DNA of 64,000 nucleotides from Acidobacteriota bacterium. GTDB lineage: Bacteria; Acidobacteriota; Blastocatellia; RBC074. The notes under the pieces are model-generated. The model was not told where the DNA came from. It was given only the letters and a program-made list of their open reading frames with translations, and ran no database searches. Shown in pieces: positions 39,236 through 47,753 of the stretch (position 1 is the stretch's first letter; every line of letters begins with the position of its first letter). Location: NCBI GenBank assembly GCA_018268995.1, contig JAFDVL010000012.1, positions 186,001 through 250,000 of the forward strand. Reading direction: 5' to 3'. A program made the position numbers and the translations under genes.

Positions 39236-40813
39236 TTACTTGACTTTGCGCTGGAAGGTGCAAGTCACAATTTGTCCGGCAGCGACTGGACTGGTTAGGC
39301 TGAACGTGTATGTTGAATAAGCCGTAGTATCGCCTGTAATTGTTGCCCCAACGCTGCAACTTGCGCTGCCCGGTACGGCGTCTGTCCAACTTGCCCAGTT
39401 GTTGGGGGATGTATTGCCGTTTTCGGTAATGGAAACGCCAGAAGATTGAACGGGAAAGCGTTCAATGCGATCCCAGGGGCCAGCCGTCAGGGAAGGATTT
39501 GGCGTTGTATTGGGTAACTTGCCCGTAATCGTGAGCGTGTAAGTGATTAGGCTTCCGCTCACAACGTCTGACGCTGCTCCTAAGCCTGTCCCATTGGTCG
39601 TAGCTTGGCTCTTCTGGATATCGACTGAGCCGGTGATAATTGTGTCACCGGTAGACTCGAAGATCTCATTCGTTGGCGCTGACCCACCCCATGCTCCCGT
39701 CGCCCCATTGGGAATTGCTGACCATGTTCTCGCGCTTGTTAAGTTTGTGAAACCTTCCGAGAACAGAGAAGTTTGTGTCCCCGGCATGTACAGGCCAATA
39801 TACATTGTTGTGGTTACATTTTTACGGCCTGTGTACCTGGCGTTCGGAAAGGTGTGACGTGCAAGGAAGTTTACGGTTTGTCCAGGCTGCACGACTAAAT
39901 TGTTGAAAGGGACATTTATCGGGTCAATTGTGTGAATATTGCGAGTCAAGTTGGTCGTGCTTGACGGTAATCCAGATGCGGATTTCAGGAGAGTCCAGGT
40001 TGCGCCATTATTAAATGAGACCTCTGTTGTAATGTCTTGGGCATTATCAAAAAAAATCCCGCCAGCGCCGCCAGTAAAATATGTCACATTTGGCGTGTCC
40101 GCCTCGTCTGCCGATTTATTTCCCTGCACGAGTCCAAATGACCAGGGGATGTTACCCGTGTTTTTGATGGCCTTGGGAGAAATAACAACAATGTTACCAC
40201 TCAGCGTACTGAAGTTCGGTTCTGGCCAGGTCGTGTGGTCGTAGTGTTCCCGATTCGTGAGCATGTTGTGCATGATCGTTGAATCAGGATTCGACTGTGG
40301 CCCCATGTGGACATTGGATTGCGCAACAGGGACATCCGATGATAGAGGAGTGCCACATCCTGCTGTTGGCGTGTTTAGTGCTGTGCAACTGGATGCAGCC
40401 GGTGGGGATGTTCCACCACTTGGGTCAACGGAGATGTTATTCGCTGGTGAATTGGACATGATGGAGCGGCGCGGCTGGACATTAATCGTGAGCGGGTTTG
40501 CTGTCCCTCCACTGGCGGCGATGGTGCTGGAATAGGTGCAGGTAATCGTGCCGACCGGATCAGACGCGATGGTGCTACTGCACGTCCAGTTTGTCCCGCT
40601 GGCTCCTATTAGGTTCATTCCTGGGGGAATTGCCTCTTGTATGGTCGCGCCGGCTGCTGCTGCCCCGCCAATGTTTGTGACGGTGATCGTGAGACTGGAT
40701 TGGCCAGCGACCACATACGAAGGGGAGGGGCCGGTTTGGGAGATGGTTAGTGACTGCCCCATTGCAAAGCTTGTGAGCGTGTGAAGAGTGAGTAGAAATA
40801 GAAATGACTTCAT
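39236..40813 (-). CDS. secreted DUF11 repeat protein
   Basis: 525 residues from ATG 40813 with GGAG. Signal peptide (FLFLLTLHTLTSFAMGQ). DUF11 modules at the N-terminus (GPSPSYVVAGQSSLTITVTNIGGAAAAGATIQEAIP) and C-terminus (SGSLITYTLTITGKLP..GQIVTCTFQRKVK); the central 200 residues are beta-rich and of unknown type. Cell-surface or secreted protein. Confidence 0.75.
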   Translation of the reverse strand: MKSFLFLLTLHTLTSFAMGQSLTISQTGPSPSYVVAGQSSLTITVTNIGGAAAAGATIQEAIPPGMNLIGASGTNWTCSSTIASDPVGTITCTYSSTIAASGGTANPLTINVQPRRSIMSNSPANNISVDPSGGTSPPAASSCTALNTPTAGCGTPLSSDVPVAQSNVHMGPQSNPDSTIMHNMLTNREHYDHTTWPEPNFSTLSGNIVVISPKAIKNTGNIPWSFGLVQGNKSADEADTPNVTYFTGGAGGIFFDNAQDITTEVSFNNGATWTLLKSASGLPSSTTNLTRNIHTIDPINVPFNNLVVQPGQTVNFLARHTFPNARYTGRKNVTTTMYIGLYMPGTQTSLFSEGFTNLTSARTWSAIPNGATGAWGGSAPTNEIFESTGDTIITGSVDIQKSQATTNGTGLGAASDVVSGSLITYTLTITGKLPNTTPNPSLTAGPWDRIERFPVQSSGVSITENGNTSPNNWASWTDAVPGSASCSVGATITGDTTAYSTYTFSLTSPVAAGQIVTCTFQRKVK

Positions 40814-40901
40814 CAATTACTCCTATTGTATTTTTGAGAAAAAGATTCTTCGTGAATCGTGAGATTCTGGCAGGGATTACATGCAAACGCTGAGCCAATG
40901 G

Positions 40902-41102
40902 CTATTTGGTCTTGCGATGGCGGATTAAGAAGAGTATGCCGGCAAGGGCGGCGGTGTAGTAAAGAAAGGAGGCAAATAATTCCTGATTGGCGTGCCACAA
41001 CAAATAGCCGATTCGGACGGTCTGGAAAAAGAGCAATGATGTGACTGCCCAAATGATGCCATTGGTTGCTGGCGGCGGAGTTTTGGGTCTAAGGTTAATC
41101 AT
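40902..41102 (-). CDS. small two-helix membrane protein
   Basis: 66 residues from ATG 41102 (ATG 41123 is an alternative). Two transmembrane helices (about 16-32 and 42-60: GIIWAVTSLLFFQTVRIGYLL; FASFLYYTAALAGILFLI) with a basic C-terminal tail RHRKTK inside. It overlaps the end of the 41095 gene, indicating coupling. Function unknown. Confidence 0.5.
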   Translation of the reverse strand: MINLRPKTPPPATNGIIWAVTSLLFFQTVRIGYLLWHANQELFASFLYYTAALAGILFLIRHRKTK

Positions 41103-41682
41103 GGGTTGGGGTTTGATGCGCATATATACAGGCGATTTGTTCTTCCAGTAGGTCTAGTACCTGATTGTTTGGACTGTGGGAACGCAGCTTTTGCTTTATT
41201 TCTACCCCTTCGTCATAGAGTCCCTTTGGTAAATGCCTTCGTAGAACACTCAGATGCAGCTTGTTGGCCCAAATCAGATATTCAATTTCCAGTGTTTTCT
41301 CTCTAGTCTCTCGCCAAGCTTGACGCTGGACGGCCACAGCATCAGCCGGGATGTATCCCTCCGAGCTTCCTTGCTCAAGCCGTAACAGGCAAGCGCAGAG
41401 ATGTCGGTAGTGTCGTGCCAGGGTGTCTGGGGATCGGAGCAAGAACTGCAAGGCCGTCAGGATTGCCATTAAAGAAATAACAATAAGTAGAATCGTGAAT
41501 AGCCCGGCCTGGATGTCGCAGGTTTTTATGAGAATGAGCGCGCTACCGAGAATGAGCCAATGGTATTTCCAAAAGACTTGCTGAAAGGACGCGAGAGCTT
41601 TTCGCTCTCCGCACCAGGGACAAATCGAAACCGGATCGTACCATTCGCAGGTTGGGCAAATTGTTGGGGAGGAAAATAACAT
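41095..41682 (-). CDS. zinc-ribbon membrane protein
   Basis: 195 residues. N-terminal zinc ribbon (CPTCEWYDPVSICPWCGE, 9-26), two transmembrane helices (about 41-56 and 60-80), then a long cytosolic helical part (TLARHYRHLCACLLRL..KTLEIEYLIWANKLHLSVLRRHLP). The zinc ribbon plus helical hairpin layout is common in membrane-associated sensors. No named family. Confidence 0.5.
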   Translation of the reverse strand: MLFSSPTICPTCEWYDPVSICPWCGERKALASFQQVFWKYHWLILGSALILIKTCDIQAGLFTILLIVISLMAILTALQFLLRSPDTLARHYRHLCACLLRLEQGSSEGYIPADAVAVQRQAWRETREKTLEIEYLIWANKLHLSVLRRHLPKGLYDEGVEIKQKLRSHSPNNQVLDLLEEQIACIYAHQTPTHD

Positions 41683-41797
41683 AGGGTTGTTTTTCTAGTT
41701 TTGACTTCCTGCATTGAGATAGACAAGCAACAGGCAAATGGCATACCAGATTGGATTTGAAGAAGAGGCGGAGATTAATTCCCAAAATCGCAAACCA

Positions 41798-43162
41798 CTA
41801 AATTAAGACGCTGCATAACGCTTTTGCTAAATTTACTGGTACGGCATTCCCAATTTGTCGTATCACATCCTTTTTTTTGCCCGTGAACTCATAATTTGTG
41901 AACCCCTGTGCCGCGGCCAGCTCATGCGGTCGCAGCATGCGAAAATGGATGTCAAGGCCGTAGCCGTTGCCTAAATTCACAAGTGGTTGCACGAGGCCGA
42001 AGCGGTCATTTGTTGTAATGGTGTCGATTGGCTCGCTTAAAGGATAGGCCTTACCAGTGCGGTTATATTTAATGAGAAACGGCTGTGCGATGGCGAAGGC
42101 ATTTGAGGTCGTGACAGTTTTTAGCGGTTCCGTGATTGCGGCAGTGCGTCGTCCCGGGAAAGCATCGTCGCCATGTGCGGCCTCAACCAGGAACGGTTGG
42201 CATAAAGCATGATGCGTTTGTGTGGTGATTGTTGTTAGCGGCTCGGTTAATTTGCGTACATCGCAGTTGTTGCGCAGCTCGACGATAAATGGCTCGACCA
42301 GGGCAAAATGCTCATAGCTGGCTGTGATGGTGGGAAGCGGTTTGTCGAGTGGTTCGCTAGTATGCCCACCGTAGTATTTGACGAGAAAAGGGGTGGTTTG
42401 CCCCAGCCCGAATTTTTGCAGGCCTACTGCAATTCGTTTCAGCGTCGCAGGTTTGAGTGGTTTGCGGCGAGTAAAAATTGACTGACTGGGAACGCTCCAA
42501 TCAATGATTTCAGCAGCAGTGCGCCAAGCCTGTGTGCTGCCGAATAAATTTGTTTCGCCGGTCGGGGTGTGTGTAACTTCTGGCCAGTTGATTGGTTTGT
42601 TTCCGCGCTGAGCGAGAATAAACAGACGTCTGCGCGAAGTGGGGTCGCCATAATTGGCGGCATTTAGTATGCGGTATTCGACACGATAGCCGAGGGAGCG
42701 TAGCGCATTTAAGAAGGCCTGGAACGTGAGCCCTTTCATGCTTTTGAGAGGCTTACCGTTGGCTCCCAATGGGCCGAAAGACTCAAACTCAGGCACGTTC
42801 TCAATCAGAATTTTTTGAACATACAACGCCTCTGCCCAACGCAAAATATGCCAACAGGACGATCTTGATTGATCGTTTATTGGCTTGCCGCCTCTGGCTT
42901 TACTGTGATGTTGGCATTCTGGAGATGCGACTAATAAGTCCAATCTCCCGTCTGGAACAACTTTGCGCGGGTTCACGTTATCCAGGTCTTCGCAGAGGTG
43001 TGTTGCGTTAGGGTGATTGCGGGAATGCGTTTCGATTGCCACTCCCCAATGATTGATGGCCGTTAGTTTGAGTTGATGTTCTTTTTCGGCGCAGGCTTGG
43101 CGTAAGCCCTCGGATGTCCCACCGGCACCTGCGAATAAATCAACCGCTCGAATTGTTTTCAT
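41798..43162 (-). CDS. C5-cytosine DNA methyltransferase
   Basis: 454 residues. Motif I DLFAGAGGTSEG (8-19), motif IV with catalytic Cys83 in an unusual SPECQHH context (usual PPCQ), motif VI IENVPEF, motif VIII region TSRRRLF, motif X GNAVPVNLAKAL. Between VIII and IX are three TxT repeats (PLPTITASYEHFALV, PLTTITTQTHHALC, PIDTITTNDRFGLV), typical of phage-type enzymes with a target-recognition region of this sort. It methylates cytosine in a specific site, probably to protect the element; no partner restriction enzyme is visible. It forms an operon with 43159-43590 (4-bp overlap). Confidence 0.85.
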   Translation of the reverse strand: MKTIRAVDLFAGAGGTSEGLRQACAEKEHQLKLTAINHWGVAIETHSRNHPNATHLCEDLDNVNPRKVVPDGRLDLLVASPECQHHSKARGGKPINDQSRSSCWHILRWAEALYVQKILIENVPEFESFGPLGANGKPLKSMKGLTFQAFLNALRSLGYRVEYRILNAANYGDPTSRRRLFILAQRGNKPINWPEVTHTPTGETNLFGSTQAWRTAAEIIDWSVPSQSIFTRRKPLKPATLKRIAVGLQKFGLGQTTPFLVKYYGGHTSEPLDKPLPTITASYEHFALVEPFIVELRNNCDVRKLTEPLTTITTQTHHALCQPFLVEAAHGDDAFPGRRTAAITEPLKTVTTSNAFAIAQPFLIKYNRTGKAYPLSEPIDTITTNDRFGLVQPLVNLGNGYGLDIHFRMLRPHELAAAQGFTNYEFTGKKKDVIRQIGNAVPVNLAKALCSVLI

Positions 43163-43590
43163 GCTTGCTGAACCTTGACCCGGTCGATGATGGCTTCCAG
43201 ATCGGAGTGGGAAATCTCAGTGGTTTGGATTGAAACTCCGCTTTTTGTGTCAGCTTCCCAATAGACGCCTGAAGGACAAATCACGACTGTAGGGGTTTCT
43301 GTCGCGGTGGGCGTGAGAGGAAAGTCGGGCGAGAGCATCCAAGTCTGCGGAAGCAGCAGAGAAGGCGAAATGATGGCATTTTCCAATTCATCACTGCCTT
43401 CAACGAACTGAATGTCTCTGTCGTAGAATTCGAGTCGGAAGAAATCCTGACTCGACTGGCGAACGATCAGTGCCTGGAGCAAGCATTTCTTTAATCGTTT
43501 GACGTAGGTCGGCGTGAAGCCTATGACTGCCCAATCACAGCCATGCTCACCTGCTTCATCGTTGGTAATCGTGTCGAGTAGTATTCTCAT
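43159..43590 (-). CDS. unknown protein
   Basis: 143 residues, overlapping both neighbours (recU by 35 bp, methyltransferase by 4 bp), so tightly co-expressed. Alpha/beta: WAVIGFTPTYVKRLKKCLLQALIV, FFRLEFYDRDIQFV, PTVVICPSGVYWEA, and a helical end. Position between a resolvase and a methyltransferase suggests a DNA-related role, unproven. Confidence 0.5.
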   Translation of the reverse strand: MRILLDTITNDEAGEHGCDWAVIGFTPTYVKRLKKCLLQALIVRQSSQDFFRLEFYDRDIQFVEGSDELENAIISPSLLLPQTWMLSPDFPLTPTATETPTVVICPSGVYWEADTKSGVSIQTTEISHSDLEAIIDRVKVQQA

Positions 43591-44155
43591 AAGATTGGTT
43601 TTGGATAGCTGCTAAGTAGTCAAAAAGCAGACCGGGGGCAGGCTTAGCTTCAGGTAAGTTCTCCGCGAAAAAGAGATGCGGGATGCTCTTTCGATTTTGT
43701 TTTTCCCGCCAGCTTTCAACAATTGTAATTGGCAGAAAATAAATCTCATCGTAGCTGCTAAATTCAACTAGAAAGCCTGCCATTGCCCCCATACGTGCCG
43801 CACGAATTAAGAAATCAATTTGGTGCGCATGTAAGTTATCAAAGTCGAGCACGTTCCGTTTTGTCGTCTTGGCATCAAAGAATATGGCTTGCCCATAAGG
43901 ATGAATGATGCCCCCATAATCAGGCTCAGCTTTTGATTCGGGGACGAATTGACGTTGGAGGATCGGCTGTTTAGTGATGCGATATTCGGCTAACGTGATG
44001 TGTCCTTGTTCTCCTGTATTGCTGGCCTTTCCTGCAATATATTTACCGGGAACAGCCTTGCGAGTGATATAGGCTCGGCCCATTCGCTCGTAGCTGGCAT
44101 TGACATGGTTAATCAATGACTGGAATGCGGCTCCTGCCGTGGCGCCTTTGCTCAT
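43556..44155 (-). CDS. recU: RecU-like Holliday junction resolvase
   Basis: 199 residues. RecU nuclease core: EPDYGGIIHPYGQAIFFDAKTTKRNVLDFDNLHAHQIDFLIRAARMGAMAGFLVEF (77-132), with catalytic Asp and Glu/Lys residues in PDYGG and FDAKTT. Resolves four-way junctions in recombination or replication; phages of Firmicutes carry similar enzymes. Start overlaps the stop of 44152-44886 (ATGA). Confidence 0.85.
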   Translation of the reverse strand: MSKGATAGAAFQSLINHVNASYERMGRAYITRKAVPGKYIAGKASNTGEQGHITLAEYRITKQPILQRQFVPESKAEPDYGGIIHPYGQAIFFDAKTTKRNVLDFDNLHAHQIDFLIRAARMGAMAGFLVEFSSYDEIYFLPITIVESWREKQNRKSIPHLFFAENLPEAKPAPGLLFDYLAAIQNQSYENTTRHDYQR

Positions 44156-44886
44156 GACTTTGAAATCCTCGCGACTGCTTCTCGTGCGTTTTGCAGAATT
44201 TCGTTAGTTTGGTTGTAATTTGGGATGAAGAAATGGGCTGTTTCCCGTTCAATCCACACGCCAGTGCCGTAGAGGTGAAGGTTCGTCAGGAGCTTGACCA
44301 GTTGTTTGTTGTTGAGATCAGGTCGAGGCACGCTCAACAGGAGACCTGACGTCCCGTTGACTTTGACTTCATCGCCTGTACGTTCAATACGTCGTGTCGT
44401 GTTCAATCGCTCATGATGATATTGCTTCTCTGTCTGGTACTTCAGGAGGTGTTGGTTTCCTTCCATTACCAACCCTGCGGCATAAACAGGCTGCCCGTCT
44501 CTGTGTGTGTATGGTTCGGAGCAGAGAAACCGATTGCCATTTTGATGTAGGGGCGGCACTGCTCCAAGCAAGTTTGTCCACCGCTCTTCTGTGGTTTTTC
44601 GCCAGAAATTGTGATGGTTGGCCAAATCCTGCGCCATTACGGGGAAGGGGTTTTCCATGAAGTCCTGGTGTGCCCATTGCTTGAGTAGTGTGGACTCGAC
44701 AACTAATGCCGCAGGCGAAGTCTCGGCCCCTAATGTAAAAGCCATTGCCTCGCAAGGAGAGGCGAATTGAAAGGCGATTACGTCCCCTCCCCCGTTAAGT
44801 CGTGCGACGGTTGCATGGGTGTCCCGCAGGTAGATCGTGTGCGCGCTATTCCCGCATTCGGCCCCAATCTTGAATTGAGTTTTCAT
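44152..44886 (-). CDS. unknown protein upstream of recU
   Basis: 244 residues from ATG 44886; an upstream extension to 45000 overlaps the next gene and is not needed. Beta-rich N-terminus (HTIYLRDTHATVARLNGGGDVIAFQF), helical middle, and LSVPRPDLNNKQLVKLLTNLHLYGTGVWIERETAHFFIPNY near the end. No family recognised; expressed with recU. Confidence 0.5.
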   Translation of the reverse strand: MKTQFKIGAECGNSAHTIYLRDTHATVARLNGGGDVIAFQFASPCEAMAFTLGAETSPAALVVESTLLKQWAHQDFMENPFPVMAQDLANHHNFWRKTTEERWTNLLGAVPPLHQNGNRFLCSEPYTHRDGQPVYAAGLVMEGNQHLLKYQTEKQYHHERLNTTRRIERTGDEVKVNGTSGLLLSVPRPDLNNKQLVKLLTNLHLYGTGVWIERETAHFFIPNYNQTNEILQNAREAVARISKS

Positions 44887-44935
44887 GGCAGTTGGCTTAT
44901 CCTCCCAAAAAAAGATGGAGCGGAGAGACCGGGGT

Positions 44936-45328
44936 TTAGGCGGCGACTTTCCGCTCCTGAGTGGCTTCAGAGAACACTTGCACTTGCTCACTCCCCGCAA
45001 ATATTTTTTCAGCCAGATGGAGCGCTAATAGTTCTGTTTCTGTTCCGTGCCTGTAGCGCGTGCCTTCTGCATAAGCTGTAATGATGGGCGAGAGGATGGC
45101 TAAATCAGGGGTGCCAATCGCGAGAGGGGCTATGCTCAGGAGGTCATCGAGTAGACAGTCTGCCAGCTTGAGGTTATTGGGGAGTGCCGAATAATCAATG
45201 AGGGTGAATTGGGTGGGCAGGGCATCCGCAGATTCCCAGCCGAAAGCGCCTGCTACCTCGATCCAAATTTTGCCTTCTTCTTCAGAAAGAGCGAAATACT
45301 TGCCTTGAGCAAAAGAGTAAAAAGTCAT
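44936..45328 (-). CDS. unknown protein
   Basis: 130 residues. TQFTLIDYSALPNNLKLADCLLDDLLSIAPLAIGTPDLAILSPIITAYAEG..ELLALHLAEKIFAG: mostly helical. The N-terminal motif FALSEEEGKIWIEVA precedes it. Heads the operon leading to recU and the methyltransferase. A terminator ends the transcript before it. Confidence 0.45.
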   Translation of the reverse strand: MTFYSFAQGKYFALSEEEGKIWIEVAGAFGWESADALPTQFTLIDYSALPNNLKLADCLLDDLLSIAPLAIGTPDLAILSPIITAYAEGTRYRHGTETELLALHLAEKIFAGSEQVQVFSEATQERKVAA

Positions 45329-45350
45329 GTGAAGTGTGAGGGGGCAAGAG

Positions 45351-45391
45351 AAAAACTGGCAACTGTCTATGCGCTTGCATGACAGTTGCCA
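45351..45391 (-). terminator. rho-independent terminator
   Basis: 11-bp perfect stem (TGGCAACTGTC at 45357-45367, GACAGTTGCCA at 45381-45391) followed on the minus strand by GTTTTTCTC. Ends the transcript of 45454-45855. Confidence 0.85.
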
Positions 45392-45453
45392 AAAGTTATA
45401 AGCGATGAGTGTTCTAACACACGCTTTTACAGCCGCCCTTGCTCAAGCAAACA

Positions 45454-45855
45454 CTATGCCGAAAAGACGGGAGCAAGCATGGAAAGTTCGGAAATCGGAA
45501 AGGTCGCAGTGGATACAAACTGTGATTGAGAGTCGCTGACCTGGAAGATGATGGAATTGTCTTCGACAAAGATGACGGCGTCAGTGATAGAAGCGGAAGG
45601 GATTTTCTCTGTATTGCCCTCACTGAGCGCGTAAAACTCGGAATAGTTAATCGCATGAAGAGAAGCGATCCAGGCATCGGTGTTGTGTGCTGTCAAAACG
45701 ATCTCGCACTGCCATGCTTTTAAGCCTGGGACAGCCGTCTTCACCTGTTGGTAAGCACTGTGCAATTCAATCGCCTGGATAATGATGTCAGCGGTGATTT
45801 CAAACCACTGCGCTGTAGTTTCATTTTGTGAATAGGTAGGAGTGAAAATGCGCAT
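45454..45855 (-). CDS. unknown protein
   Basis: 133 residues. Alpha/beta: WFEITADIIIQAIELHSAYQQV, KAWQCEIVLTAHNTDAWIASL, DAVIFVEDNSIIFQVSDSQSQF. ATG at 45855. Flanked on both sides by terminators, so it is probably a one-gene unit. No family recognised. Confidence 0.45.
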   Translation of the reverse strand: MRIFTPTYSQNETTAQWFEITADIIIQAIELHSAYQQVKTAVPGLKAWQCEIVLTAHNTDAWIASLHAINYSEFYALSEGNTEKIPSASITDAVIFVEDNSIIFQVSDSQSQFVSTATFPISELSMLAPVFSA

Positions 45856-45884
45856 GAGGATTCAGACGTCTGATTTGTTGCATG

Positions 45885-45929
45885 GAAAAGAGGGAGGGTC
45901 TCCTTCAAAACCTGACCCTCCCCCTCTTT
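45885..45929 (-). terminator. rho-independent terminator
   Basis: Stem GGGAGGGTC/GACCCTCCC (45892-45921) with TCTTTTCC following on the minus strand; ends 45963-46406. Confidence 0.75.
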
Positions 45930-45962
45930 TGTTGGTTATTACCACGGCGTTCGTGGCGCGAA

Positions 45963-46406
45963 TTAGTCAGCAATCTCTGTGCCAGTGGGCGAGTTCTCGT
46001 TGAGCATTTTTTGCAGCAATTCTGCGGTTGACTGGATCGTAATGTTCGTTGCCGAAATGACTGCTGCCCCGCCGCCAAATTCGCCAGGACGTAACTGACT
46101 GCAGGTTTCGGCCCAGTCAAAGCCAATCCGTGCCGGTGAGTGGAAGTGCCGGAGAAACCGTTGCAGGACTTGGCAGACCACTTGAACATCCCCATCTTCA
46201 GCCGATGTGATCGTGATGGAGTCTTCGTCGTAGAACAATTCAAACCCGGCTGAGCCGTGATCGAGTAGGCTTTTTTCCCACTCGTTGGCCGGTTCCGTTT
46301 CGTGGAAAGTGACGGCTTCGATGCGGTCGTAGGTTTGGCGCAGCCATTCCTGTTCGGCAGCGTTTGCCGCGACCCTAAAGCTGAATTTTGTATAGTTGTT
46401 GGCCAT
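45963..46406 (-). CDS. conserved plasmid-type hypothetical protein
   Basis: 147 residues. Contains GFDWAETCSQLRPGEFGGGAAVISATNITI, a pattern I know from conserved hypothetical proteins of plasmids, where a TCSxxRPGEFGGG block recurs. Acidic N-terminal half with FYDEDSITITSAEDGDVQVVCQVLQRFL. Function unknown. It overlaps the 3' end of the interrupted ndk gene by about 30 bp. Confidence 0.55.
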   Translation of the reverse strand: MANNYTKFSFRVAANAAEQEWLRQTYDRIEAVTFHETEPANEWEKSLLDHGSAGFELFYDEDSITITSAEDGDVQVVCQVLQRFLRHFHSPARIGFDWAETCSQLRPGEFGGGAAVISATNITIQSTAELLQKMLNENSPTGTEIAD

Positions 46407-46916
46407 GTTGGACTTTCTGCAAGGATTTGATGGTTTTCAGTGTTTCGTGAAAACCCAACCACGTAATTGATTTGTGAAGCTGAAAGTCGGCACCTTCTTC
46501 GGCTAGAGTTTCTGCTTCATGGGTCGGCCATCCTTCCTCGTAACTGACACCGCTTTTGATTTCGAGATAGATTGCCTCCCAAACCAGCCTGTTGCTGATT
46601 CGAGGGATGGGATGGAGGTCTTTCAGCACGGCAAGCTGTTCCTGCCGGGTTTGGTTGGGGCCGAAGAAGAGGTTGGCTTCTCGTACAGCACTTTGACTCG
46701 TGTCGCTGCCATGGACAGCGTTTTCGCGGATCACGTTTGGGTTGCCAAAGAGTCCGCGAATCGTGTGGGCAGGCGCTTCGGCTGAATTTGTTGGGCCCAT
46801 TATTGCGCGCTACCTTCTAATGGCATCGTCGCCTGAAAGAATGAAGGCGACCGCATCCCCGCTCGTCATGAACTGAAGGAGGGCAGGAAAGTGGAGTTGA
46901 CCAGTATGTGCCTTAT
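46375..46916 (-). pseudogene. ndk: nucleoside diphosphate kinase, C-terminal part
   Basis: Joined to 51390-51542 this gives an NDK: QLHFPALLQFMTSGDAVAFILSGDDAIRR, then a TAG at 46810-46812 where relatives have Trp or another residue, then AIMGPTNSAEAPAHTIRGLFG and the active-site His in NAVHGSDTSQSA. After the usual end (LFF) about 85 further residues follow. The gene is thus broken twice: by the IS21/ISL3 insertion and by the stop. NDK would balance nucleoside triphosphates for replication. Confidence 0.8.
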
Positions 46917-47018
46917 TGCGTATTACGGTGAAGGTGAATGCTCAGAACGGCATCGTGAACAGATGCCTAAACGCCTAGGCCAAGATCAGTTAATTTGTAC
47001 CTCGCGTGTTCACGCACG

Positions 47019-47753
47019 TCAACGCAGTTGGTCTTTTTTTCGCAAGCTGCCTCCTTTTAATTCCAGCCGATAAGCGTTGTGGAGTAAGCGATCCATCAAG
47101 GCATCGGCAATCGTGGGGTCTTGTAAATACTCATAATAACCGCTCACGGGGAGCTGGCTGGTGAGAATCGTCGAGCGACTCAAATGCCGCTCCTCAATTA
47201 ATTCCAGCAGGTCATGGCGTTCACTGGGGGCCAGGGGTTTGAGGGCAAAGTCATCCAGAATTAACAACTCAATACGGCCCAACTGTGCGAGGCGCTTGTG
47301 ATAGGAACCGTCGCCGTGCGCAATGCGCAATTGCTCCAGCAGCCGATGCAAGCGTTCATAGCGCACCGTGAAGCCCTGGCGGCAAGCGGCGTGGCCCAGC
47401 GCTTGCGCAATCCAGCTTTTGCCCGTGCCGCTCGCGCCCGTGATGAGTAAGTCATGATGCTGGCGCAGCCACTCACAGGTGAGCAGACTGCGCAAGAACG
47501 TTTGATCTAAGCCCCGACTACTGCGCCAATCGAGGTCTTCTACACAAGCGCTTTGTTTGAAGTGCGCTTGCTTGAGCAGGCGTTGCAAGCGCGCATCACT
47601 GCGATAGGTTTGTTCGGCTTCCACTAAAGACGAGAAGCGTTCTTCAAAGGGCAGTTGGTGCCACTGGGGTTGTTCCATTTGTTGTTGGAAGGCCTGCGCC
47701 ATCCCACTCAGTTTCAGCGTGCGTAAGAGTTGTAAGGTCGGTTGCGTCAGCAT
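47019..47753 (-). CDS. istB: IS21-family ATP-binding helper protein IstB
   Basis: 244 residues. Typical start [22 protein letters not shown]; Walker [17 protein letters not shown] (about 104-119), Walker [11 protein letters not shown], and arginine finger region near [23 protein letters not shown] DnaC-like AAA+ ATPase that directs IstA to its target. It overlaps the end of istA by about 110 bp. Confidence 0.95.
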   Translation of the reverse strand: MLTQPTLQLLRTLKLSGMAQAFQQQMEQPQWHQLPFEERFSSLVEAEQTYRSDARLQRLLKQAHFKQSACVEDLDWRSSRGLDQTFLRSLLTCEWLRQHHDLLITGASGTGKSWIAQALGHAACRQGFTVRYERLHRLLEQLRIAHGDGSYHKRLAQLGRIELLILDDFALKPLAPSERHDLLELIEERHLSRSTILTSQLPVSGYYEYLQDPTIADALMDRLLHNAYRLELKGGSLRKKDQLR

